DNA of 64,000 nucleotides from Thermomicrobium sp. 4228-Ro (GCF_026241205.1 NZ_JAPFQM010000001.1:1364001-1428000), one strand, 5' to 3'; positions 35,422 through 45,124 are shown, counted from the stretch's first letter. Program-made: numbers and translations. Notes: generated by a model not told the origin, from the letters alone.

Positions 35422-35515
35422 GGGAAGGTGCCTGAGAGGTCGAAAGGGGTCGCCTGCTAAGCGATTGGGGCGGCTTAAACCGCCCCCGTGGGTTCGAATC
35501 CCACCCTTCCCGCCA
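35422..35515 (+). tRNA. tRNA-Ser (anticodon GCU)
   Basis: Acceptor GGGAAGG/CCTTCCC, anticodon loop CTGCTAA giving GCT, long class II variable arm (GGGGCGG/CCGCCCC), T-loop TTCGAAT, and an encoded CCA at 35513-35515. Only 17 bp after the first tRNA-Ser, so the two are processed from one transcript. Confidence 0.96.
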
Positions 35516-35520
35516 GCACC

Positions 35521-35580
35521 GGTTCCGGGGGGGCAACCCGGAACCAGAACGCCCCCGCCGGCGACACGGCCAGCGGGGGC
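35521..35580 (+). terminator. Two hairpins after the tRNA genes
   Basis: GGTTCCGGG/CCCGGAACC (35521-35545) and GCCCCCGC/GCGGGGGC (35551-35580). No T-run follows, but the pair of strong stems directly behind the tRNA pair makes a terminator likely. Confidence 0.55.
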
Positions 35581-35745
35581 GATCGGCTACACTACCATCG
35601 CCGGGTCAGCTCGCCCCTGACCTGGCCGTGTCCCGGCGCTGCACCACCAGCGGCCGGGACGTCTCTTCCCTCGTTCTGTGCACCGTAGCGGCTCGAGTGC
35701 GGTAGAAATCGGGCCAGCAGTCAACCGTCCGGACGATGGAAAACG

Positions 35746-35775
35746 GGGGCTGGTGAGAGCGCTCTCACCAGCCCC
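35746..35775 (-). terminator. Perfect 30-bp palindrome, terminator for minus-strand transcription
   Basis: GGGGCTGGTGAGAGC followed directly by its exact reverse complement. On the minus strand it is followed by CGTTTTCC, a short T-run. No convincing gene lies upstream on that strand, only a possible gene remnant. Confidence 0.55.
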
Positions 35776-36254
35776 TGGCCACGCTCAGAAGGGGTGACGT
35801 CCCGCTTCCAACTGGCCTCGTCGATACCCGTCGGGATAGGCCCGAGCCGGGCGTCCCGCTCGGCCAGCTGCCGCTCCAGCCAACGCTGGCGGGCATGCGA
35901 TCGCGGTGGGGTAACGGGCGTCGCCACTGGCCGAGCGAACGGCTCGTCGAGCAGGTCGAGGGACTCGGCCGCCTTGGGGAACGACTGGACCGCCGCTGCA
36001 GCGTCGGTGCGACCACGGTGCCGTATTGCCACTATCGAAGCGGGACTTGCTCGTGCGCGACCAGGAGCGGTGCGCTGTGCCGCGACGGCTCGCTGAACCA
36101 GGTAAATTCGGCTGGGCTCGGCCAGCCGATGTGCGAGGCGAGAGCCACGGGCCTGAAGTCCGCGGTCGTGTGCCCCCATCATGCGCCGCGATTCGCATAT
36201 GGTGCTGTGCCGTGTTCCTGGCGACCGAGGAATCGCGCTGCGCTCGTGAGCCAT
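35776..36254 (-). pseudogene. Possible gene remnant in the gap before the cas operon
   Basis: The 35.58-36.34 kb stretch has no clear gene. One minus-strand frame contains a protein-like segment (LDLLDEPFARPVATPV, RQRWLERQLAERDARL, GIDEASWKRDVTPSE), but its N-terminal half is Arg/Ser-rich shadow sequence and the frame runs through the terminator palindrome. It may be the end of a decayed gene. Low confidence. Confidence 0.25.
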
Positions 36255-36337
36255 CCGCTTCGTCTCCTCGGCCCACGGGAATACCTCTATTCCCGTCGTC
36301 CGACGATGATGGGAGTAGGGAACCGGATCGCTGACCC

Positions 36338-36366
36338 TTGACGCGTGTCGAGCGGATGACTATCGT
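36338..36366 (+). promoter_or_regulatory. Promoter of the cas operon
   Basis: TTGACG (36338-36343), 17-base spacer, TATCGT (36361-36366). The start would be at about 36373, giving a 40-nt leader to the cas6 GTG at 36413. Nothing comparable is seen within the operon. Confidence 0.75.
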
Positions 36367-36412
36367 TGAGCGAACTGGTTTCCGATACGGATACGAGCGG
36401 GCAGGGGGCTGT

Positions 36413-37237
36413 GTGCGGCTGGAAATACGGCTGGAACCGGAGCGCCTGGGGATACTGCCGCTCCACTACCGCGAAGCGCTCCAGGCGGTCATCTACCGGC
36501 ACCTTCCGAAGGAGATCGGGGAACCGCTGCATGACGGTCACTACTGGCCGAGCGAACGGCCGCTCAAGCTGTTCGTCTTCTCGCAGCTGCATGGTGGGGT
36601 CCGCTATCGGCCAGGCGAGGGGGTGGAAGTGACCGGGCCGGTCTGGTTCCGCTTCGCCTCGCCGGACCGGACGCTGGCGCTGGGTCTCGCCGCAGGGCTG
36701 CTCCAGTTCGGGCGGGTGCGCATCGCGTCGCTCGACTTCGCGGTGCGGGAGATCGCGACGCTGGCGGTGCCGGAGGTCGGCACGGAGGTCGTCGTGCAGG
36801 CGCTGTCGCCGATCACGGTCTACCGGACGCTCGAGGTCGAGGGGAAGCGTCGGACGCAGTACTACAACCCCCTCAACGAGGAGTTCGGGGAACTGGTGGC
36901 GGCCAACCTGGAGCGCAAAGCGCGGGCGCTCGGTCTCGTACCGGAGGTGGAGGCGACTGCTGCCTCGGCAGGTTCCGAAGCCGGGCCGGATGCCGGGATG
37001 ACGCAGCGCGGCCCGCTGCTGCGGGTGCGACCGCTCGGAGTCCATCCGCGGGCGAAACGGTTGGAGCGCTACAAAGGGACGTGGATCGAGGGGTGGGTCG
37101 GGCGGTACCGGCTGGAAGGCCCGCCGGAACTCTTGCGGCTGGCTCTGGAGGCCGGCCTCGGCGCCAAGAACAGCCAGGGATTCGGGTACGTGGTGGAAGC
37201 AGATCTACGGCGAACGCGAGAGGCTGGTGCTGGATGA
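36413..37237 (+). CDS. cas6: Cas6 pre-crRNA endoribonuclease
   Basis: 274 residues from GTG 36413, where the Cas6 pattern begins (VRLEIRLEPERLGILPLHYREALQAVIY) and AGGGGG precedes; a start at 36338 would lie inside the promoter. Two RAMP ferredoxin-like folds; the C-terminal glycine-rich loop GLGAKNSQGFGYV is diagnostic. Cleaves the array transcript within each repeat, leaving an 8-nt 5' handle (CTTGAAAC here, predicted from the repeat). The stop overlaps the cas8b start as ATGA. Confidence 0.93.
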   Translation: MRLEIRLEPERLGILPLHYREALQAVIYRHLPKEIGEPLHDGHYWPSERPLKLFVFSQLHGGVRYRPGEGVEVTGPVWFRFASPDRTLALGLAAGLLQFGRVRIASLDFAVREIATLAVPEVGTEVVVQALSPITVYRTLEVEGKRRTQYYNPLNEEFGELVAANLERKARALGLVPEVEATAASAGSEAGPDAGMTQRGPLLRVRPLGVHPRAKRLERYKGTWIEGWVGRYRLEGPPELLRLALEAGLGAKNSQGFGYVVEADLRRTREAGAG

Positions 37238-39327
37238 TTCGAAGCCTGCATGCGTTGGGTCGGCACATCCGAAAGGCGCTCGGCGATGATCCGTCGGCGA
37301 TCGTCGAGCAGCTCGCCTTGACCAGTGCCGACGAGGAAGCGGCAAACGGCACCGAAGTGGGCTCGGGACGCGAAGCTCGGCAAGAATACCTCGGCGTTTT
37401 GGACATCTGTCCTGCCTACGGGCTTTTGAGGCATCGCCTCGAAGAAGTGAGTACAGATACGCTGCGACGCTATCTGTGGCTTCAGCTCATGAAGTTCTCG
37501 CCTGGTGGTGACGTGCGGGATGTTACAGTGCGGGATCCGAAATACCTTCTCGGGCCAGTCTTCGCCGGCCTCGCGCCCCGGCAATTGGGCTTAGCTCCAA
37601 CACAACACGAGGCGCTTGACGAATTAGCTCCTGTACTGGAACCGGTGCTCGGGCGTATCCGGGATTTCGGTGGAAGTCGGCGCGACCGCTATGTTGTCGA
37701 TCTCAGCGGGCTGCGAGTCGAGCCAGCAGTGCACGGCGACTATTCCGGACAGTATCTCAGTGTGCGCGGTGGGGCTCTCGACATCGCATGGGAAAAGCTG
37801 GGAGAGGTCGAAGCGAAAAAGCGGACTGAGGTGCTCGCGAAAGAGCTTCGCGAGATACTCGGATGGAAGCGGGGTGTCCGCTACGTGACCTTGAGCATCG
37901 AGGGACGGCTGATCACCCAGGAGCCGGCCTACCGGCGGTTCGTCCTTTCGATACTCGTCGACGAGCCGTTTAAAGATGCCGCAGTGGGAACGTGCCACCT
38001 GTGCGGCACGCAGACTGAAGTGACGACGAATTTCGTGCCGATGCGTATCAAGGTCTACATCAACGACAAGAGAAGCTTCGCTGGTCGATTGCTTCCTGAA
38101 GGGTTTTTGGAGCGGTATAGCCTCTGCAGGGAGTGCTATACCGATCTTCTCTTGGCCGATCGTCTGCTGGAGCAGGAGTTGGAGTCGCGCCTGTTGCAGA
38201 CTCCAGTATTCCTCGTTCCGGATTTCGTGAGCGAGCCGACTGGCGGGCTCGACGAAGTACGACGCCGCCTCCAGCGCATTCGGCAAGAGTCGACGGAGCT
38301 GGCCCGGCTCCGTGCGCTGCGCAGAACGCCCGAGGATATCGCCCAGGCAGCGCAGGAGCGCGCTGGCCTGTACGCCGCGTTGACGTTGCTGTTCCATGAA
38401 AAGCAGAACATGGCAGTGAAGATTCGCGAAGTGATCGCCGAAGTTCCTCCATCCCGTATTCAGGAGGTCATCCGCGCCATCAATGTCGTGAATGACGCAG
38501 CAGAGGGTGGCGGCTGGGCTGCACCTTTCGTCCTGCGCGACCAAAGGAGCTGGTTCGCTGGGCTCGATGACCTCCTCGATACGCTGCCGCTGCGGCGTAG
38601 TGAGGGTGCACCTGTCGTCCGTCCAGCGTTGACGCTCGCTCGACAGCTCCTGCAACGGGAGCCGATCGACCTCGCGGCCCTCCACGCCGATTTCCTGGAG
38701 GGGGCGCGTGCGATCGTGAGTCGGCATGTCGGCTATTGGGTCGTACCCCGTGAGTGGGAGCAACGAACCCCGAGTCCTGACCGGGTCGATTGGACGCTGC
38801 GTCAGTTCATCGGGCGGACACTCGCGTTGCGGCTGATCGCACGGCACGTCGGTTGTGTTGACCTTGGAGGTGCTCGAGTGGAGATGGTAATTCCCGATCT
38901 CTACCGGAACGCGATGCTCGGTCTCGAACTCGACGAGCAAGAACAGAGTCTCTTCTTGCTCGGCATCCTGGTTGCTCGAGTCGCTTCGGAACAATATCGA
39001 AGCGATCAGTCCGGAACGAAGCCGATCCTGGAGAAGCTCAACTACACCGGTATGTCGTTGCCACGTGTCACGGTGTTCGCAACCGAGTTGTTCGACAAAC
39101 TGCGCCAGTACCGACTCCTGAGTGGACCAGGAGCCGCGGAGAACGAACTGCTCTATGCCGAGGCCTTGCAGCGCCTCACCCGGCACCGGGGCCGCTGGCG
39201 ACTGAGCGATGCCGAGAATGTCTATTTCATCCTCGCGGGCTACTCCTACGAGACCGGTCGCATCATTCAAGCAGGAAAGGAGAAAAGGGCACAAGCACAA
39301 GAACCAGTAGAAGAACTCTCGCGCTGA
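37234..39327 (+). CDS. cas8b: Cas8b large subunit of type I-B Cascade (TM1802/Csh1-like)
   Basis: 697 residues. Two Cys pairs form a zinc site (TCHLCG near 253 and LCRECY near 297), as in the TM1802 branch of Cas8b. The C-terminal part (LYRNAMLGLELDEQEQSLFLLGILVARV and FILAGYSYETGRIIQ) is helical and may supply the small-subunit function, since no cas11 gene is separate. Recognises the PAM and holds non-target DNA. Position between cas6 and cas7 is the normal I-B order. Confidence 0.88.
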   Translation: MIRSLHALGRHIRKALGDDPSAIVEQLALTSADEEAANGTEVGSGREARQEYLGVLDICPAYGLLRHRLEEVSTDTLRRYLWLQLMKFSPGGDVRDVTVRDPKYLLGPVFAGLAPRQLGLAPTQHEALDELAPVLEPVLGRIRDFGGSRRDRYVVDLSGLRVEPAVHGDYSGQYLSVRGGALDIAWEKLGEVEAKKRTEVLAKELREILGWKRGVRYVTLSIEGRLITQEPAYRRFVLSILVDEPFKDAAVGTCHLCGTQTEVTTNFVPMRIKVYINDKRSFAGRLLPEGFLERYSLCRECYTDLLLADRLLEQELESRLLQTPVFLVPDFVSEPTGGLDEVRRRLQRIRQESTELARLRALRRTPEDIAQAAQERAGLYAALTLLFHEKQNMAVKIREVIAEVPPSRIQEVIRAINVVNDAAEGGGWAAPFVLRDQRSWFAGLDDLLDTLPLRRSEGAPVVRPALTLARQLLQREPIDLAALHADFLEGARAIVSRHVGYWVVPREWEQRTPSPDRVDWTLRQFIGRTLALRLIARHVGCVDLGGARVEMVIPDLYRNAMLGLELDEQEQSLFLLGILVARVASEQYRSDQSGTKPILEKLNYTGMSLPRVTVFATELFDKLRQYRLLSGPGAAENELLYAEALQRLTRHRGRWRLSDAENVYFILAGYSYETGRIIQAGKEKRAQAQEPVEELSR

Positions 39328-39369
39328 CGTACTGTCGGTGAGGTAGTTGATGTGAAGGGGGAAGAAACG

Positions 39370-40350
39370 ATGACGAACGAGATCCGCAATGCGGAGATTC
39401 TGTTCATCTACGACGCGAAGCTCACCAATCCCAATGGTGACCCGGACGACGAAAATCGGCCACGCATGGATCCCTTCACTCGCCGTGCCCTGGTGAGTGA
39501 CGTGCGCTTGAAGCGGTATCTCCGGGATTACTGGATCGATCGTGGTTACGATGTGTGGGTACGTACCCGGGAAGACGGGAGTCATGTCGACGCGACCACG
39601 CGAGAACAGGACCTGCGAAAGATTTACGAGCACGAGACAGGCCAGCAGCAGCGACAGAAGGGTGGCACGCGAAGCGACGAGGAGTATCGACAGTGGTTTC
39701 TCAGCCGCCTCGTCGATGTCCGGCTTTTCGGTGCCACGTTGCCGATCAAGGGTGGTGACGGGGGCCGAGGACTGTCCGAGCAATACACGGGGCCGGTCCA
39801 GTTCAACTGGGGATACTCCTTGCATCCGGTCGAACTCAATCCATCGAACAGCATCACTTCCACCTTCGCTGGGCGTGGCGGTGAGAAGGGCGAATACGGG
39901 ACGATCGGCAAGGACTGGCGCCTCCTCTATGCGTTGATCGCGTTCTGGGGGCACGTGGCGGCACAGCGTGCTCGACTCACCGGGATGACTGCTTCCGATT
40001 TGGACTTGCTGGAAGACGGTCTCTTGCACGCTCTTGCCAGCGAAGCGACGACCCGGAGCAAGATCGGTCAGACGCCGCGTCTGTACTTGCGCGTCGACTG
40101 GAAAGACCGGACACCGTCGTTCGGTGACCCGCGTGACGGATTGCGTCTCCTTCCGGTACAGGAAGATCTCCCGGTGGAGCGCTGGCGCAGCATCGAAGAA
40201 TTCGTCCTCGATCTCCAGCCGCTGGTCGAGCGTCTCGCACGGTACCGCCAGCAGATCGCAGCGATCCGCTACTGGCGGCATGACGAGTTGAACCTCCGTG
40301 GTGAGGATGCCTTGCTCGAGCTACCGAATGTCACACGCATCGCGGGATGA
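39370..40350 (+). CDS. cas7: Cas7 backbone subunit of type I-B Cascade (Csh2-like)
   Basis: 326 residues from ATG 39370 (AAGGGGG eight bases upstream; a GTG at 39352 is less likely). RAMP fold with the N-terminal ILFIYDAKLTNPNGDPDDENRPR typical of Cas7/Csh2, TRRALVSDVRLKRYLRDY and LFGATLPI. Coats the crRNA spacer as a filament. Nineteen bp of spacing to cas5 minus overlap suggests one transcript. Confidence 0.93.
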   Translation: MTNEIRNAEILFIYDAKLTNPNGDPDDENRPRMDPFTRRALVSDVRLKRYLRDYWIDRGYDVWVRTREDGSHVDATTREQDLRKIYEHETGQQQRQKGGTRSDEEYRQWFLSRLVDVRLFGATLPIKGGDGGRGLSEQYTGPVQFNWGYSLHPVELNPSNSITSTFAGRGGEKGEYGTIGKDWRLLYALIAFWGHVAAQRARLTGMTASDLDLLEDGLLHALASEATTRSKIGQTPRLYLRVDWKDRTPSFGDPRDGLRLLPVQEDLPVERWRSIEEFVLDLQPLVERLARYRQQIAAIRYWRHDELNLRGEDALLELPNVTRIAG

Positions 40351-40356
40351 TGAACG

Positions 40357-41100
40357 ATGAACGAAGTCGTGCTGTGCGATCTCCGTGGGAAGTTCGGACA
40401 CTTTCGGCGATTCTATACCAACTCTTCGTCACTCAGCTACCCTATCCCGCCGCCGACCGTGGTGCGTGGCATCGTGGGGGCAGCCCTCGGGCTCGAACGC
40501 CACGAGTATCCGGATCGACTCGCCGATTTGCGGATCGGTATCGGCGTCCGCCAGCCGCTGCGAATGATGATGCAGACGGTCAACGCGCTGAAGGTAAAAG
40601 GCACCAGCGAGAGAGACCTCCGTGGTTTCGAGGGCCGGACACAGATCCCGACCCAAATGGTGCTTCCCGATACTCGGCAAGAGGACTGGGACAGCACAGC
40701 ACTCTGCTATCGGCTCGTCCTCGTTCCGCCGGCCTGGCTCTCCGCGCAGGAATTGGCCGCAGCGCTGCAGGCTCCCGTCTATCCCCCGGCGCTCGGGGTT
40801 GCGTACTGTCTCGCCTGGTTCGAAGCGGTCGAGATTCGAGAAGGAACTCTCGGTGCGGATGACCCGGAACTCGCTGACTATCATGGGGCACTCGAGGCAG
40901 CGGCGATCGTCGAATTTGCCCTCGACGATCGCGTTCGCCGGAAGCTCTCGCGTGACCGCTATCCGTTGCGGCTGGACAGTGGCCGGAGACTCGTCGCGGC
41001 GACCGATCTGATCGTCGATCTCCTGGGAAACCCGATCCGTTGTCGGTATCGTGGCGCCTGGGTCCAGCTGGGGAGCGAGCGGTGGGCAGTGATCGGTTGA
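40357..41100 (+). CDS. cas5: Cas5 subunit of type I-B Cascade
   Basis: 247 residues. RAMP protein with GKFGHFRRFYTNSSSLSYPIPPPTVVRGIVGAALG at the N-terminus, split here over two conserved stretches, as in Cas5h/Cas5b. Binds the 5' handle of crRNA. The end overlaps the start of cas3 by 19 bp. Confidence 0.92.
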   Translation: MNEVVLCDLRGKFGHFRRFYTNSSSLSYPIPPPTVVRGIVGAALGLERHEYPDRLADLRIGIGVRQPLRMMMQTVNALKVKGTSERDLRGFEGRTQIPTQMVLPDTRQEDWDSTALCYRLVLVPPAWLSAQELAAALQAPVYPPALGVAYCLAWFEAVEIREGTLGADDPELADYHGALEAAAIVEFALDDRVRRKLSRDRYPLRLDSGRRLVAATDLIVDLLGNPIRCRYRGAWVQLGSERWAVIG

Positions 41101-43496
41101 CGAGTGCGGGATACTGGCTCGCTGGGCATGGCGAGCAGCTCGTCGAGCATCTTCGGGCCGTTGCTCAGCTGGCATGCTCGTACGCTCCGCGGGAGCTTGC
41201 CGAACTGGCGGAGCTGGCGGGGCTGGTGCACGACCTCGGTAAGGCCACACCATTTTTCCAGAAGCGCCTGGCAGATCCACAGTATCAGGCAGCTGAAGCG
41301 AATCACTCGTACATCGGTGCACTGTTCGGCGCTTGGGTCGCACGGCAGCGAGAGTTGGACGCACTGGTCGTCTTCCTCGCGGTGGCTCGCCATCACGGAG
41401 CGTTACGCTCACCCTGGGAACTCTTACCGAACCCGCAAGATATCGATCCGCCCGATTTCTTCGAGGTTGACCGACAGGGTTTGCGACGAACGCTGCGTGC
41501 GCTCCCGAAGCAATTGGAGGCGGTTCGGGAAAGCTGGCCGGTATTGTGTCCGGCTCTCGGGCTGCCGGATCCCGCACCGTTCTGTGACGGTGAGATCTGG
41601 TCCACGCTTCGGAGTTTGGCGGAGGAAGCAGCGCGTCTGAGCTATCTGAACCTTTCGGCTCTCGAGGATGCTTCCTTGCGGCACCGTTACTGGATGACGA
41701 ATATCGTGTTCTCCTGCCTCATCGACGCGGATAAGAAGTTGGCTGCTGGCTATCGTCCACCCCCACGGGAACCGCTCGCCCCAGATCTCGTCAGACGCTA
41801 TCTCGCCGAACACGTTTCCTCGAGCGGGACACTCCAGCCGTTTCGCACACAACTCTTCGAGACGGTCGACCGGCATGTAAGTACCTGGCCTCTTGCCGCA
41901 CTCTACCCGGCTCAGCTGACACTGACCGCGCCCACTGGTGCTGGCAAGACGCTGACGGCGCTGCACGCAGCGTTGACGATACGCGGGAGAGTGGAAGCGG
42001 AAACCGGTCGAAGACTGCGGATCATCTACGCTTTACCCTATATCAACCTCATCGAGCAAACGGACGGTGTTCTCCGTGCTGTCCTACAGCATGCCGATAT
42101 CGAGCCGGACCGCGTGCTTCTCGATCATCACCACCTGGCACCACTCAGTTCACGCTCGACTGCCCCTGTCACCACGGCACAGGGGCCGAGGGGCGCGAGA
42201 ATCGTGCCGGACGAAGAAGACATCGAGGTGGACGATGCCCTTCTCCTCGCAGAATCGTGGGACGCCGAAATAGTCCTCACGACCTTCGTGCAGGTCTTCC
42301 ATACCCTCGTCGGATATCAGAACCGAGCGCTGAAGAAGCTCCATACCCTCGCGGAGGGATCCATCCTGATCTTAGATGAAGTTCAGGTACTCGACGCACA
42401 TTATTGGCCACTCCTGCGCGCACTTCTTGCCGATCTGCCACGTTGGAACGTTACCGTGATCCTGATGACCGCGACACAACCCCGGCTCGCGGAGCCAGGG
42501 CAGGCACGCGAACTCGTTGACCCGCCGCTCCAGGGCTATCCGAGCCGTGTGCTCGTCCGCCCAGCTGCCCCACGGTCCGTGCCGGAACTGGCCGAGGCTC
42601 TGGCGCTCGCTCGCGACCGGAGTCAGCTCATCGTCGTCAACAGTGTGCGCGTCTCGCTCGAACTCTACCGAGCACTCGAGCCCTATGACCCGCCCTTCCT
42701 GTTCTACTTGTCCACCAATATCACGCCTCGCGACCGCGCATGCCGTTTGTCCGAGATTCGGCAACTCCTGGATGCTCGCCAACCTGTGTTGCTCGTGAGC
42801 ACACAAGTTGTCGAAGCAGGGGTCGACGTTGACTTTGCCACCGGTTGGCGCGAGTGGGGCCCGCTCGAGAGTCTCCTGCAAGTCGCTGGCCGCATCAACC
42901 GGAACGCGAACCGTGATCTCGCCACGCTCGAACTCGTGGCGCTTGCTGAAGGGCAGGGAGAGCGAGTCTATGGCCGGATTCTGTTGGACGCTGCCCGCGA
43001 ATCGATCGATGGACCCCGCCGGGATATCGAGCTCATGCAGATCCTACAGGAATATTTCGCCAGAATCGAACGGCGCATCAGTCAGGCGCATGCCGAGAGC
43101 TTGCTCGCTGCATTACCGCGTCTCGACTACGATCGCTCGAACGTGGACTGCAAGAAGCGTACCGATTCCATTCCTGTCAGCTGTTTTCGGTTGATCGAAG
43201 AACTGCCCTCGTTGAGTATCGTGGTCGAGCAAGACGAGGGTGCCACCCGAGCCATCGCTGATCTTCGTCGAGCGTTGGAAGTGAAGGACCCGCACGAGCG
43301 GCGATTCGCGGTTCGCCGGGCATACCGGAGTCTCGAGGCCTATACCATCACACCGCTCTTGCAGCGTGCGGTCGGCAATCTTCCGCCTCCGCTGCTCTAC
43401 GGACGTGAGGACTTGCGATTGATCTCGCGTGATCAGTTGCCGTCGTTCTACGACGAGAAGACAGGGTTCAAATGGGACCTGAACCAGTTTCTGTGA
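41082..43496 (+). CDS. cas3: Cas3 helicase-nuclease (HD and DExH domains)
   Basis: 804 residues from GTG 41082 (GGGAG upstream). HD nuclease domain at the N-terminus with GLVHDLGKATPFF (His50-Asp51), NHSYIGALFGAW and LAVARHHGAL; then Walker A TAPTGAGKT near 284, DEVQ box ILDEVQVLD near 431, VSTQVVEAGVDVDFAT near 573 and QVAGRINRN near 600. All key residues are present. Recruited by Cascade to unwind and degrade target DNA. HD and helicase are in one polypeptide. Confidence 0.95.
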   Translation: MGSDRLTSAGYWLAGHGEQLVEHLRAVAQLACSYAPRELAELAELAGLVHDLGKATPFFQKRLADPQYQAAEANHSYIGALFGAWVARQRELDALVVFLAVARHHGALRSPWELLPNPQDIDPPDFFEVDRQGLRRTLRALPKQLEAVRESWPVLCPALGLPDPAPFCDGEIWSTLRSLAEEAARLSYLNLSALEDASLRHRYWMTNIVFSCLIDADKKLAAGYRPPPREPLAPDLVRRYLAEHVSSSGTLQPFRTQLFETVDRHVSTWPLAALYPAQLTLTAPTGAGKTLTALHAALTIRGRVEAETGRRLRIIYALPYINLIEQTDGVLRAVLQHADIEPDRVLLDHHHLAPLSSRSTAPVTTAQGPRGARIVPDEEDIEVDDALLLAESWDAEIVLTTFVQVFHTLVGYQNRALKKLHTLAEGSILILDEVQVLDAHYWPLLRALLADLPRWNVTVILMTATQPRLAEPGQARELVDPPLQGYPSRVLVRPAAPRSVPELAEALALARDRSQLIVVNSVRVSLELYRALEPYDPPFLFYLSTNITPRDRACRLSEIRQLLDARQPVLLVSTQVVEAGVDVDFATGWREWGPLESLLQVAGRINRNANRDLATLELVALAEGQGERVYGRILLDAARESIDGPRRDIELMQILQEYFARIERRISQAHAESLLAALPRLDYDRSNVDCKKRTDSIPVSCFRLIEELPSLSIVVEQDEGATRAIADLRRALEVKDPHERRFAVRRAYRSLEAYTITPLLQRAVGNLPPPLLYGREDLRLISRDQLPSFYDEKTGFKWDLNQFL

Positions 43497-45055
43497 CCGG
43501 TACGCTTATTTGGTATGTCGCAATCTGCCGTCGCCAGGCCTGGCTCATGGGACATAACATCGAGCCATACCGTGACCACGAGCTGCTGGCGCTGGGGCGC
43601 TTGCTCGCCGAATCCGCCTATCCGCGCGAGCGCAAGGAACTGGCGTTACCCGGTATGAAGGTCGATGTCCTCCGACGGCGTCCCGCCGATGCCGACGAGG
43701 ACGAAGCACTGGTGATCGGCGAGGTCAAGCGTTCGCCGCGTGCCCAGCATGCCCAGCGCCTCCAGCTCGGCTATTATCTCCTGCGACTCCGCGAGGCCGG
43801 TCTCCACGTCCGTGGGGAACTCCGCTATCCCGAGCAGCGTCGCGTCGAACCGGTCGAACTCACCCCCGAACTCGAAGCCGCTGTCCGTCAGGCCATCCAG
43901 GAAGTCCAGGAGCTCCTCGCCCTCCCGCAACCACCACCGCCGGTTCGGATTCCCGCCTGCACGCACTGCGCCTATTACGACTTCTGCTGGGTCGCTGAAG
44001 ATCCACCCCCGTCACGGGCAGTGCAGCGGCGCGCGCGCAAGCAGGCCGACCACGGAGGGCCAACCGTGACCAAGCCGGTCTACGTGTTTTCCTCCGGTCG
44101 CCTGGCGCGTCACCAGAACACGATCGTCCTGGAAACCGAGGAGGGGAAGCGTTTCCTTCCGGTCGAGCAGGTCAGCGAGCTGTACATCTTCGGTGAGGTC
44201 GATCTCAACAAGCGGTTTCTCGAGTTCGTGGCGCGCGAGGGGATTCTCCTCCACTTCTTCAACCGGTACGGCTACTACACGGGTACGTTTTACCCACGCG
44301 AATACCTGGCCAGTGGCGCCCTGATCCTGCGCCAGGTCGGGCACTACCTCGATGCAGAGCGCCGGCTGGTCCTGGCGCGTGCGTTCGTCCAGGGGTCGCT
44401 CCGGAATATCCGGACCGTGCTCCTCTACTACCGCCGGCGCGGTATCGACGTGCAGGGTGCGGTGGAGATAGTCGATCAGTCGCTGGCCGGACTGGACCGT
44501 GCCGGTTCGCCCGCTGCACTCATGGCATTGGAAGGGCAAGCGCGCGAGGCGTATTACGCGACCTGGCCGAGTATCATCGAGGCCGAGTTTCCCTTCGGCC
44601 CGCGCACCAGGCGACCCCCACGTGACGAGACGAACGCACTCATCTCGTTCGGTAACTCGCTGCTCTATACGGCTGTCCTGGCTCAGATCTATCAGACGCA
44701 TCTCGACCCGCGTATCGGGTATCTGCACGAGACGAACTTCCGTCGGCACACACTGAACCTCGACGTGGCCGAGGTCTTCAAGCCGGTGCTCGTCGATCGC
44801 CTCATCTTCCGTCTGGTCAACCGGGGGCAGCTGCAACGCCGTCACTTCGTTACCGGCGCCGAGGGTGTCTTCCTCGACGATGAGGGACGCAAGCTCGTCG
44901 TCGAAGCCTGGGAACAGACGCTGCAGGAGACGTACCGTCATCCGGCGCTCAACCGCTCGGTTTCCTACCGCACGACGTTGCGGCTGGAACTCTACAAACT
45001 GGAGAAGCACCTGCTCGGTGAGCAACCGTACGCTCCCTACGCGCTGCGCAGTTGA
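43472..45055 (+). CDS. cas4-cas1: Cas4-Cas1 fusion (spacer acquisition)
   Basis: 527 residues, one open frame. Residues 1-190 are Cas4: first Cys in YVAICRRQAWLM, RecB-like LVIGEVKRS and the C-terminal Fe-S cysteines CTHCAYYDFC. From about 199 it is Cas1 (KPVYVFSSGRLARHQNTIVLE), with catalytic Glu in LEGQAREAYYATW (near 353), His in YLHETNF and acidic residue in LDVAEVFKPVLVDRLIF. ATG 43472 is taken as start; GTG 43493, overlapping the cas3 stop, is possible. Fusion couples PAM-directed prespacer trimming (Cas4) to integration (Cas1). Fusions are best known from I-G systems, less so from I-B. Confidence 0.94.
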   Translation: MGPEPVSVTGTLIWYVAICRRQAWLMGHNIEPYRDHELLALGRLLAESAYPRERKELALPGMKVDVLRRRPADADEDEALVIGEVKRSPRAQHAQRLQLGYYLLRLREAGLHVRGELRYPEQRRVEPVELTPELEAAVRQAIQEVQELLALPQPPPPVRIPACTHCAYYDFCWVAEDPPPSRAVQRRARKQADHGGPTVTKPVYVFSSGRLARHQNTIVLETEEGKRFLPVEQVSELYIFGEVDLNKRFLEFVAREGILLHFFNRYGYYTGTFYPREYLASGALILRQVGHYLDAERRLVLARAFVQGSLRNIRTVLLYYRRRGIDVQGAVEIVDQSLAGLDRAGSPAALMALEGQAREAYYATWPSIIEAEFPFGPRTRRPPRDETNALISFGNSLLYTAVLAQIYQTHLDPRIGYLHETNFRRHTLNLDVAEVFKPVLVDRLIFRLVNRGQLQRRHFVTGAEGVFLDDEGRKLVVEAWEQTLQETYRHPALNRSVSYRTTLRLELYKLEKHLLGEQPYAPYALRS

Positions 45056-45124
45056 GCTGACGCGGCCGAGTTATCCTTGGGGAACATGACGCGAGAATAG
45101 GTTGCTCGACGGGCAGGGGCGCGC

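Noticed and set aside
35785-36276. Minus-strand 163-codon frame ending just before the palindrome
   Set aside because: Arg/Pro/Gly-rich shadow-like sequence without any domain or ribosome binding site.
37624-40281. 885-codon antisense frame over cas8b and cas7
   Set aside because: High-GC shadow of clearly conserved genes; composition rich in Arg, Glu and Gln with no domain.
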